From positions 1 to 16,798 of the forward strand of contig MU617065.1 in NCBI GenBank assembly GCA_025201705.1: DNA of 16,798 nucleotides, written 5' to 3'. Every line of letters starts with the position of its first letter. Position 1 is the first letter of the stretch. Under the pieces are notes generated by a model, which searched no databases, had not been told where the DNA came from, and saw nothing but the letters and a program-made list of their open reading frames with translations. Source of the DNA: Dissophora ornata. Lineage: Eukaryota; Mortierellomycota; Mortierellomycetes; Mortierellales; Mortierellaceae. This document shows, piece by piece, positions 9,338-16,798 of this stretch. Both the position numbers and the translations under genes were made by a program.

Positions 9338-10276
9338 ATCCTGAAGGGATATCGCTCATTTTCTCTTTGCGAGAAACACGGACGGCGCAAACTATATGGA
9401 GACCATGGCGCAACTTTATGGGGGACCATGGCGCAAACGAACAGAGTGAGCGAACGAGCGAGAGTGCGGATGGAACATCGATGCTCGTGGAAATGAGCGG
9501 AATAGCGAGAGCCTCATGAAGTGGACCCCAGCAATCATCATAATAATAAATCATAATTATAGATTGAGCCTTGGGCAGCACACATGGCGTAGCTTTTGGC
9601 TGTGTCCGATCCTTTTTCTCGGGCTGTCTCTGACGCACGGCCAAAAATACCTGCGGACGAAGCAACCACTGGGTCGATTGGATCGGTGTGCTGCTATGCA
9701 CCGCTGGGTACAACATGGAGCGGAATGATTGGGTCCATGATCTCGTGGAGGCAGCGGCGAAAGCCTTCGGCGGATCCCAGGCAGGACACCGAGAAGACTG
9801 TATCGGTATATCGGGCGGGTTCACGATCCTCAGCTCTTGTGTTCGCTTTTGTCACGAACGGGCCTATTAATATAAAATTTCCCTATTTCTGTCCCTGCAA
9901 AGTTGGTGGCGTGTGGGTTGAGATTCGGTCCAAAATATATCCGTTTCTTTTGTTGGAACTGGCTCTGACGGCGTATTACGTTGCTATCTGATCGGGAATA
10001 TGTGCTGCTGAGTGGAGGAAGATGCCAAGTGAATATGATGTGTGCCCAAGTGCCGGTTGCACAAAGCCCCAGCATCTGTGTTATGCCTGCGAACCCACGA
10101 AATTTAACGCGTGCCACGTGTCATAATTGCGCTCTAAAAGTTTGAGGAGAAGCTTTCAGTGCCCGCTGGTGGCAAAGAAACGGAAAAACGTTGTCGCTGG
10201 ACACATTGTTAAACAACAGTCGAGTTTTAGAAAGAATCATGTACTTGTATACATTGTGCATGATAAGAGTGATATG

Positions 10277-10282
10277 TTTATT
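10277..10282 (-). terminator. Poly(A) signal (AATAAA) of the uL29m gene
   Basis: AATAAA on the minus strand lies 32 nt past the TAA at 10314. Spacing is good for a compact 3' UTR. Confidence 0.55.
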
Positions 10283-10313
10283 GTATATTATCCTGTCCTC
10301 CTTCGAGGCGCGT

Positions 10314-11222
10314 TTACGCAGATCCTACCGCTTCTGGTGTAGTTGTTGACGTCGTTGTCGACGATGAGGAAGACGCTGGGATTTTTGCATTGGCAGTCGC
10401 ATCCTGAGCAGTGGTCAGCCTCTGAAGCTTCTTTGCTTCAACCCAAGCCAGTCGACGCTCGTTCAACACAAACTTGATCCTGGCCATTGATTTCTGACAC
10501 TATTGTTGTTTTGATTTTGTTTTTTTCAATTCAAGGACACTGGTCATTTTTGCGGTCCAGCTGTGGCCAGTGGGGAAATAAGAATAACAACAGATAATAG
10601 AGATCTGCAAAAGATCGACTAAAGGTTGTTTTGTATTTTCTCTCCCTCGCCCCTACCTTGATCTGGCGACCCTTGTTGGAAAAGTACTGCTTGGAAATGT
10701 GAAATCTGCGAGCCTCCTCCTTTTGAGCGGCTAGAAGATTGCGCTCCTTCAGGAGCACGTACCACAATTTGTGCAGATCGTCAAAGGACTTTATCCGTAA
10801 CTCGCTAGCCCTCCATGCGCGACCTACAATTGGGATTGGGGGGCGATTTGCGCAAAGGAGACTAATGTCAGACACGTGCTCCCTGGCAATCCACAATCAT
10901 CGCACGTTTGCCATATCCCGATCCATGTGCGTCAGGATAAGCGATTGGTCGCAGCCTTGCGTTGTGTTGTGTACATCGTGTCTATATCCGGAAGCGAGTC
11001 TCCTGTGCCATGCGGGGGCTCACTTGTCATCCAGATACTGCGACTGTATCCCTCATGTGCGATGAACCCGGTTGCAGCGAACCTCGATGGAACGGTACCT
11101 GTCCATGACTTTTCGGTGGGGAGGGATTGAGCGTTCTCAAAGAACTCTTGGACGCCACGCGGCCTGAATGCGAGCTGGCTGAGCCTGTTGAGGCTGGGGA
11201 ATGAGCGGGAGAAGAAGGACAT
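10314..11222 (-). CDS. MRPL4: Mitochondrial large-subunit ribosomal protein uL29m (MRP-L47 family)
   Basis: This is a structural protein of the large subunit of the mitochondrial ribosome, homologous to yeast Mrpl4 and human MRPL47. Three exons, 11222-11099, 10823-10657 and 10499-10314, join in frame to give 158 aa. Residues 1-20 ([20 protein letters not shown]) have the Arg/Ser/Phe composition of a matrix-targeting presequence. [11 protein letters not shown] follows at 20-30. The diagnostic MRP-L47 core spans the first intron: [17 protein letters not shown], then [17 protein letters not shown] and the basic [20 protein letters not shown], which continue through exons 2 and 3. The end is a Ser/Thr-rich tail. 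It is shorter than the yeast protein because it lacks long C-terminal extensions. Both donors are canonical (GTACCG, GTAGGG). An acceptor six bases further in (10493) would remove Cys-Gln without changing the frame. It is divergently transcribed from the HMG-CoA reductase gene. Confidence 0.93.
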
Positions 11223-11746
11223 TGCAGAGGAGCAAGGCAGCAGCGGATGTGGTGGGGGGAATGAGGTTGGTCGCTCGGGGCAGGACAGCAGGCGGGGCTG
11301 TTTACAGTGACTGCGAGGGAAAGCCACTCCGAGGGTGCTGTCGGTTGAGTCGATCGATCCGCGCTCTGCTGCGTTCTGCGGAGTCGCTCTCCCCACCCGC
11401 CGGGCGCGTGCACGAAAACATTTTTGGACATTATTGTTGTTGCGCATATGAATGCCTCGATAAGTTGATAAGGTCTCACGGCTGCACGAGCACAGGAGGC
11501 ATGCCTCATCCACCCCATCCATCTCCCTCCCTCCATCGCCCTCCATCACCCTGGCCCAGCCACCCTTGCTTTCCTCCCCTGCCTCCCCTCCTCATCGCCG
11601 CGCGCTCTCTTCTCCTCTTCTCTCTTTCTCGAAGCACATCCCTCGTCATTCCCACCACATACCACATGCACCCGCTTCCGCCGTGATACCAACCCAAAAA
11701 AAAACCGCCCCTTGTCATACCCATTACCCAACCCCAGCAACACGCA
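11223..11746. promoter_or_regulatory. Divergent promoter region between uL29m and HMG-CoA reductase
   Basis: Only 524 bp separate the two ATGs, so both promoters and 5' UTRs lie here. The half near the reductase (about 11510-11660) is strongly CT-rich on its coding strand, a common feature of fungal leader regions. I see no convincing TATA box and no clear sterol-response element. Confidence 0.6.
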
Positions 11747-14518
11747 ATGCTCCCTCCCGCAGTGCCAATCGATCTCTCCTCTCTCTCATCATCATCAGCG
11801 AATACACGGCCAAAAGAATTCATCGCCGCAATGTCTGCACCCGCTGCACCTGCGCCACTACAGCTTGGCGCACGCACCTCGGCGAATCCTCCTCCTCCAC
11901 ACCTCTCCATCAACATCTCTTCCACCGCAAATGCCTCGCTTTCAGAGAACATTCGAACCCACGCGTACTGGTCCGGCTTTTACAAAAAGACCATCAAGGA
12001 ACGCCGGACGCAGCTCGGACTTGCCTTCCCACACCTCTCACGTCCCTCCTCTCTCGAATCCTTTGCTTCCACCCAGACCTCGGCCAAGACTTCGGGCCAG
12101 TCAACCCCAAGCTTTGGTCCGACTCGGTCCCTGGCCATGACAAGTATCGCCATGCCTGCCCCTCCATCCTCTTTGTCAGCACCATTGGCTATGCCCCGAC
12201 CACTGCACATGCCCATATCCATACCCATGTCCCGCTCCAGCTCTTCCTCCCTTCGCCAGAGCTCAACTATTGTACTGAACACCAGCCCTGAGGCAACCAC
12301 CCCACAGGAAGAAGGATCGCTGTTGAACTACACCGAGGATGGACAGATCCTTACTGTCTCGGAGGAAAGCAACGGACAGCGATTCCTGCACGGCCATCAG
12401 CTCCAGGAAATGGATCCAGAGCGACGTGCTCTAGATCTGGAGCTGGGACAGGGACAGGAGGACGAGCCGTTGACGGAAGAGGAACGAAGGGATCGGTTCG
12501 AACAGGAGCGCAAGGCGACAGTGATCTTGAACCTGGAGGAGCAGCGCAAGATGATTGGGTCTCCAAACGGACACTTGTTGGAGGGCGACTTGTCCCTGGA
12601 TGCTCGTTTGGATGTGATCATCGCGACGGAGCAAGAGGGGTCGCCGTTCCCGGTGTCTGGACTCGATGAGCAGATCGCCAACAACATGATTGAGAACTGT
12701 ATCGGGTAAATGGCTAATCTCCTTCCCTTCTTGACGTCGTTGATTCAGACGGATTTGATATTAACCTTCATTGGACGCACATTCTTAGAACCTTGGGTCT
12801 TCCGATGGGACTTGCATTCAACTTTACAATCAACGGGTCGCCACTGGTCATCCCGATGGCGATTGAGGAGCCCTCCGTCGTTGCCGCAGTCTCGAGCGCC
12901 GCCAAAACCATCTCGACCTACCAAGGATTCCAAGCTTGGGCGCCCGAGCGCAACATGATCGTGGCTCAAGTGCAGCTGCTGGATATCATGGATACCGAGA
13001 TGGACCGTGTCATGTCCAAACTGCAAGAGCAGGAAAAGGCGATCCGGGAAGAGGCAAACGAGCACTGTACCAACATGGTGCTCCGCGGTGGCGGTGTACA
13101 GCGAGTCACCTTCCACCGGGTCCGTAGACATATCAACCGGGAGAGCTTCAAGGGCCAGGACCTGTTGGTCAAGTATGGTGTCGTCCCAGCACAGAGTCTT
13201 CCTTCGAGGACATCTAACGGGTCTCATGGACGATGCTCCGAGTGGTTGGTGGTGCATCTGCATATTGATGTAGGGGACGCCATGGGCGCTAATTGCGCAA
13301 ACACCGTTGCAGAGGGGATCGCACCTTTCTTGGCACGGCTGAGCGGAGGGCGGGCTGGTGTTCGTATCCTGAGCAACCTGAACGTGGATCGAGTTGCGAA
13401 GGTATATGAAGAATTTGACACGTTTAAGGTTGTTTTTATTTATCCTCTGCTGTCAGACTACGCCCGAATCTAATTCGCTTTGACTCTTGCCTATTTCTCC
13501 AGTCAACATTCCGCCTCCCTTTCTCGCATATGGCCTATAAATCATTGTCAGGCAAGGAGGTGGCGGTCCGGGTCCTCGAGGCCTTTGAATGGGCAGATCT
13601 AGACCCCTATCGTGCGGCGACGCACAACAAGGGCATCATGAACGGCATCGACGCTGTCGCCCTGGCCACGGGTCAAGACTGGAGGGCAGTCGAGGCAGGA
13701 GCGCATGCATGGGCCGGCGGTGCGGGCGCCTATTCGGAACGATCCACTGATGCAGCGCCTTTGACTTCTTCCTCGAGCTCAAATCAGAATGAGCGCAAGA
13801 GAAGATTTGGACAGAACGGCGACGACGAGCAGAGCAAGATTTATAGAGGAGACGCGTACAAGCCATTGACGCGTTACTGGATCGAGGAGGATGAAGAGCG
13901 TGTACGCCAGGGCTACAAGGGCCAGGATGCGCTCGTGTTTTGTGGGGAGCTCGAGATACCCATCATGGTCGGAACCAAAGGAGGAGTGCTGAGTACGAAC
14001 CCCGTCCATGCCTTCACTCTTGGAGTGATGCGATACCCCGACTCGAAGCAGCTTGCCATGGTAAGAAAACGCGAGCTTTTTTTTGTTTTTTTTTTTTTTC
14101 TCTCTCTCTTTCTTCCTATCGCACCCATTGACTGACATGAATGTTTTTTTTCCCCCCACGTTATCTCGTTCAGGCCATGGTGACAGTAGGACTGGCCCAA
14201 AACTTTGCGGCTCTACGTGCGCTGGTGACCGAGGGCATCCAACGCGGGCACATGTCACTTCATGCGCGTAACATTGCCATCTCGGCGGGTACACCCCCAG
14301 CCTCTGTGGATGAGGTCACAGCATACATGATCAACACGGGCAAGATCCGACTTGGTGCTGCGAGGTCCTACATTGAGCAGCGTGGGCTTGCGCTCTACAG
14401 CTCTGGTGCAAGCGCTAATTCCAGTAACCTCAGCCTCCAAACGAGTTCCTCTGCGACGAACGGTGTGAACGGCTCTGATGGTGTGAATGGATCTGGCAAT
14501 GGTGCGGGTCCAAATTGA
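11747..14518 (+). CDS. Class II (bacterial/archaeal-type) HMG-CoA reductase, four exons, 824 aa
   Basis: The enzyme interconverts HMG-CoA and mevalonate with NAD(P)H. Exons 11747-12705, 12789-13401, 13503-14060 and 14174-14518 join in frame by GT-AG introns of 83, 101 and 113 nt. Class II signatures, in order: [15 protein letters not shown] (77-91), [20 protein letters not shown] (312-331), EEPSVVAA (346-353), [11 protein letters not shown] (478-488, cofactor site), [17 protein letters not shown] (558-574), [15 protein letters not shown] (579-593) and [16 protein letters not shown] (730-745). The expected catalytic set is present: Glu316, Lys567, Asp583 and His736. There is no transmembrane or sterol-sensing region, so the enzyme should be soluble, unlike class I fungal reductases. 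Bacterial class II enzymes have about 430 residues; the excess is a ~185-aa Ser/Pro then acidic stretch (~92-275), an insert near 602-640, and a Ser/Asn/Gly tail. ATG 11831 (Met29) is an alternative start. Biosynthetic or degradative direction, and NADH or NADPH use, cannot be settled from sequence. Confidence 0.93.
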
Positions 14519-14535
14519 AGATCGTGATATCACCG

Positions 14536-14538
<3 letters not shown>

Positions 14539-14600
<62 letters not shown>
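14539..14600 (+). repeat. (AG)31 microsatellite in the HMG-CoA reductase 3' UTR
   Basis: A perfect AG run of about 62 nt starts about 20 nt after the TGA and upstream of both candidate poly(A) signals, so it should be transcribed. It is likely polymorphic. Confidence 0.95.
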
Positions 14601-14604
<4 letters not shown>

Positions 14605-14648
14605 TATGGCGGGACACTTTATGCAAAACACAAGCACAGCTATAATGT

Positions 14649-14654
14649 AATAAA
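14649..14654 (+). terminator. Poly(A) signal (AATAAA) of the HMG-CoA reductase gene, proximal
   Basis: AATAAA lies 131 nt past the TGA. A second copy occurs at 14731-14736. Either or both could be used. Confidence 0.45.
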
Positions 14655-14730
14655 CTCATACTTGTGCAGTGTCGCAAAGAGCCTGAAACCATTGTCCTTG
14701 TCAAAGACCATCTGATTGCAGATGTCAACA

Positions 14731-14736
14731 AATAAA
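14731..14736 (+). terminator. Poly(A) signal (AATAAA) of the HMG-CoA reductase gene, distal
   Basis: This second AATAAA lies 213 nt past the TGA and is followed by AT-rich sequence (TTTTATATACG). Confidence 0.45.
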
Positions 14737-14981
14737 CCCGTATTCGCATTTTATATACGTGTATATCTTTTGCGGTAAAAAATGTTGTTTTTATTTCGCT
14801 ACAAGAAACCCTAGTCTATGGGAGAGTGGATCGAGTTGACCAAGTCTTGGACATATAACCGTGACTCGCGTAGCTGCATCGAGTATCGCATAGCGGATAG
14901 CCGAGCAGAAAAAAAGAAAAAAAGAAAAGCGTCGTTAGCACTCCAAAATAGCCGCGAAGTGGTCAGGACAAGGAAGAGAGT

Positions 14982-15004
14982 GAGAGAGAGAGAGAGAGAG
15001 AGAG
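14982..15004 (+). repeat. (GA)n microsatellite
   Basis: A run of about 11 GA units with one interruption. Frames through it encode Arg/Glu repeats and are not genes. Confidence 0.85.
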
Positions 15005-15093
15005 TTCTAAACTAAAGAACAAGAGAACAAGGGCGGAATAATCCAGGTTGGACCGGCATGGCAAACATTGTGCCACAATAGGTTCATTCCCTT

Positions 15094-15573
15094 CTAGAGC
15101 CCGACGATGGTCCTTATGACTCCCCGCTTCGTCGATCCTCCATACGCCCAACGCCCAGAACCCATCGATAAAACAATAGCCAAGTGGCCATGGAACCCAC
15201 CCAAATCTACATAAACCAACACGCGATATTTCCCTTCTGCCTCTCGAAGCGCGAACTGTGAATCTTTGGATTCACGCCGTCATCAAGGCAAAGGGGGGTT
15301 GAAGGAGGGGTGCGTTTGTGCAGGAAAAAGAGAACTAACGGGGGGAGGGAGGCTAAGCACGCAACGTACCTTTACATAACCTTGTGTTGCCCGTGAGACA
15401 ACTCTTGACCAGCGCAAGGGCTGTTTCTTGAGCGAAGAGGAAGGTGGAGGAGAGGGAATGAGGAAAAGGAATGAGGAAAAGGAATGAGGAAAAGGAATGA
15501 GGAAAAGAATGAGAATCAACAAGACGAAAACGTATTGATGACGTAAAACAGGTGGCTGAGAAAATGCTCGCAT
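15094..15573 (-). CDS. Possible two-exon small gene, unknown product (tentative)
   Basis: The last exon would be 15255-15094: 53 codons with no internal stop, preceded by a CAG acceptor and ending in TAG. It includes REAEGKYRVLVYVDLGGFHG and GSGRWAYGGSTKRGVIRTIV, which read like folded protein. The preceding exon would end at 15370 before a GTACGT donor (QPLRWSRVVSRATQGYVK) and joins in phase. Its first ATG is at 15573 and gives MRAFSQPPVLRHQY, which resembles a mitochondrial presequence. However, the middle is encoded by a 13-bp tandem repeat and is probably intronic or non-coding, so the 5' part of the model is unreliable. The opposite strand of the last exon is also open for 35 codons. I recognise no family. 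Confidence 0.2.
15455..15506 (+). repeat. Tandem array of four 13-bp units
   Basis: Four exact copies of GGAATGAGGAAAA lie head to tail, followed by a partial copy. The unit is not a multiple of three, so copy-number change would break any frame across it, which argues against coding use. Confidence 0.95.
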
Positions 15574-16422
15574 CTGACTGGCTGCGTTGACCGAAGCAGC
15601 GAGAGTAGTGGAATGAAGCTGTGGACGCGAATGGGGGGTCAGGATACAACAACCCTGCTTTCTACACAAACGAAGAAGCTAGAAAAGCAAACGCGATGGT
15701 TGACTTTCTACGTTTTCTACCAATTTTGAGTTAAAGAAGCAACGATTTGTTGTGTGTGATCCAATCAATCTTAAATCAATGTGTGGCCTGTGCCTGAGGA
15801 TCGCAAGTGCTCTCATGCAACAATTCAGGGCAAAACAACAAAACAGCCGTCGTCAACAGTAGTGCAGGGGGGGGGGGGTATGCTGCAGGACATGCTGCAG
15901 GACAATCTGCATCAAATTGCTTGCATCTCTCTGCCGTCTGTTCATGGTCAATACTGTCAATATCACCTGGAATTGCCCCCACTGGGATCATTCCCTCTCT
16001 GGCCATCATATCCTCCACTATCTCCAGAGTGTCTGTTTATCGAAAACGCTCATAGACATGACCCTCGTCCTCCTTCTAAAGTTCACAAGGTAGGGCGCCA
16101 ATGGACAGCCGCTCTTCGACCACCTAATACATGGATGTTGCGTCTTTCGCGAACTGTAACAAAATAAAAAGAAGAAAATGAGCACGACATATGTGTTTCT
16201 TCATTACTATCCCAACATCGTACTATAGCCATTGAACAATAGAATGTGAGTCTGGGAATTCTAGCGATATCTGCTAAAGCAGTTTCGAGGACGCAATTCC
16301 ATGTGCTAGTGAAAAAAAAAAAAAAAAAAAACTAATTGGCGGAATATGCCTGGTTGTTGGGCCTCGATCCCTCTTGTTGAAAGATGTGAGACACCGTAAA
16401 TAACAACACATAGACTACTCAC

Positions 16423-16521
16423 GATACAATGTTGATAATGCTGTCCACCTTCGGTTACCCGTGAATGGTAATGATAGGGCTGAGTGCTGAACCTGTGTGG
16501 ATCAGGGGCCTCTGGACACAT
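16423..16521 (-). other. Possible coding exon ending at a GTGAGT donor (tentative)
   Basis: From ATG 16521 the minus strand is open for 33 codons (MCPEAPDPHRFSTQPYHYHS, then RVTEGGQHYQHCI) and meets a good donor, GTGAGT, at 16422. Candidate acceptors downstream include TTACAG near 16157 and CACTAG near 16307, but both lead to early stops in this phase. An overlapping minus frame from 16643 also looks open. It could be a 5' exon or chance. Confidence 0.15.
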
Positions 16522-16798
16522 CTCTTACATTGCATATTTGCGTTTCTATCGCCGACCAAGTCGAGTCTTTTTTTGTTTTGTATTATTTCCTTCAGCGTCT
16601 CACTTTCAAATCTCATTGGCGCGCTCCCGCGGCAATAGCCCATCTTTATTATTTTATTATTATACTATCTCTGAGGAGCGCGTGTTAAAAAATAGTCGTA
16701 TTACTTGTATTTCATATGTACAGGTGCACACAAACATTCACGCATGAATATGTGATGTTACTTCTGTCAGACAGGGTCCCCCCCCCTCTTTTTTTTTT

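Larger units (their letters stand above)
8543..10313. other. RhoGEF promoter side and gene-poor 1.8-kb region
   Basis: The part next to the RhoGEF ATG (8543-8900) is pyrimidine-rich on the transcript strand and probably includes its 5' UTR. A 17-bp palindrome lies at 9100-9116. CT and CA microsatellites occupy 8975-8996 and 9295-9337. The segment 9590-9870 is open in at least three frames and has moderate GC, but I could not assign a gene. The part from 9990 to 10313 holds the 3' end of the uL29m transcript. No tRNA was seen. Confidence 0.4.
14519..16798. other. 3' flank with repeats and unresolved exon-like segments
   Basis: After the reductase 3' UTR (to about 14760) this region has GA tracts, a 13-bp tandem array (15455-15506), a G11 run near 15868-15878 and an A-run near 16312-16330. 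Open stretches flanked by plausible splice sites occur on the minus strand at 15255-15094, 15573-15370 and 16521-16423, and on the plus strand before a possible donor near 16089. I could not join them into a gene with a recognisable product. A gene in this interval is possible but not demonstrated. Confidence 0.4.

Noticed and set aside
9219..9824. 201-codon minus frame ending in Arg/Glu repeats
   Set aside because: It begins at GTG, not ATG, and runs through the CT/CA microsatellite. No splice pattern or motif supports it.
9830..10117. 95-codon minus frame next to the uL29m 3' end
   Set aside because: It begins at a GTG and has no recognisable motif or acceptor. It lies past the poly(A) signal of uL29m.
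11540..11552. CATCACCCTGG as a sterol-response element upstream of the reductase
   Set aside because: It only partly matches SREBP-type sites and sits in a CT-rich tract where such matches arise by chance.
13402..13439. Alternative donor at 13438 (GTTGTT) for reductase exon 2
   Set aside because: The donor at 13402 (GTATAT) joins VAK directly to [13 protein letters not shown], which matches the class II pattern; the later donor adds 12 extra residues and is non-consensus.
11747..14518. Bacterial contamination as the source of the class II reductase
   Set aside because: Three GT-AG introns restore conserved motifs exactly at their junctions, and a fungal mitochondrial ribosomal protein gene lies 524 bp away.
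15455..15506. CRISPR-like array
   Set aside because: The 13-bp units are directly adjacent with no spacers, in eukaryotic sequence.
15781..16167. 128-codon plus frame with Pro-rich end
   Set aside because: It starts at GTG and crosses the G11 run. It has a possible donor near 16089 but no partner exon, and the opposite strand is equally open.

Overview
The window looks like nuclear DNA from a fungus, most likely an early-diverging one; Mortierellomycota is my best guess. The reasons are short GT-AG introns of roughly 80-275 nt (one carries a TACTAAC branch site), AATAAA poly(A) signals, long GA/CT, CAA and poly-A tracts, a GPI-anchored Cys-rich secreted protein, a fungal DH-PH RhoGEF and a nuclear-encoded mitochondrial ribosomal protein. 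The phylum is inferred from style and cannot be proven from the sequence alone.

Layout: (1) 122-1207, minus, a 361-aa XYPPX/poly-Q protein. (2) 2090-3019, minus, a 309-aa secreted, Cys-rich, probably GPI-anchored protein. (3) 4594-8542, minus, a nine-exon RhoGEF reconstructed at 926 aa, with a DH domain, a Pro-rich linker, a PH domain, a Q/P/M/G-rich linker and two C-terminal PH-superfold-like modules. (4) 8543-10313, about 1.8 kb with no confident gene. (5) 10314-11222, minus, the three-exon gene for mitochondrial ribosomal protein uL29m (MRP-L47 family; yeast Mrpl4), 158 aa. (6) A 524-bp divergent promoter. (7) 11747-14518, plus, a four-exon gene for an 824-aa HMG-CoA reductase. (8) 14519-16798, 3' UTR, microsatellites and several exon-like open stretches that I could not assemble into a confident gene.

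The main find is the HMG-CoA reductase. Fungi normally use the class I, ER-anchored enzyme. This one has class II signatures ([54 protein letters not shown]), no membrane segments, all four expected catalytic residues, a long low-complexity N-terminal region that splits the usual class II N-terminal part, and three clean introns. This suggests ancient acquisition and domestication of a bacterial or archaeal-type enzyme rather than contamination.

The genes do not form an obvious pathway. Mevalonate-derived prenyl groups anchor Rho GTPases, which RhoGEFs activate, but the proximity of these two genes is probably coincidental. uL29m and the reductase share one divergent promoter region.
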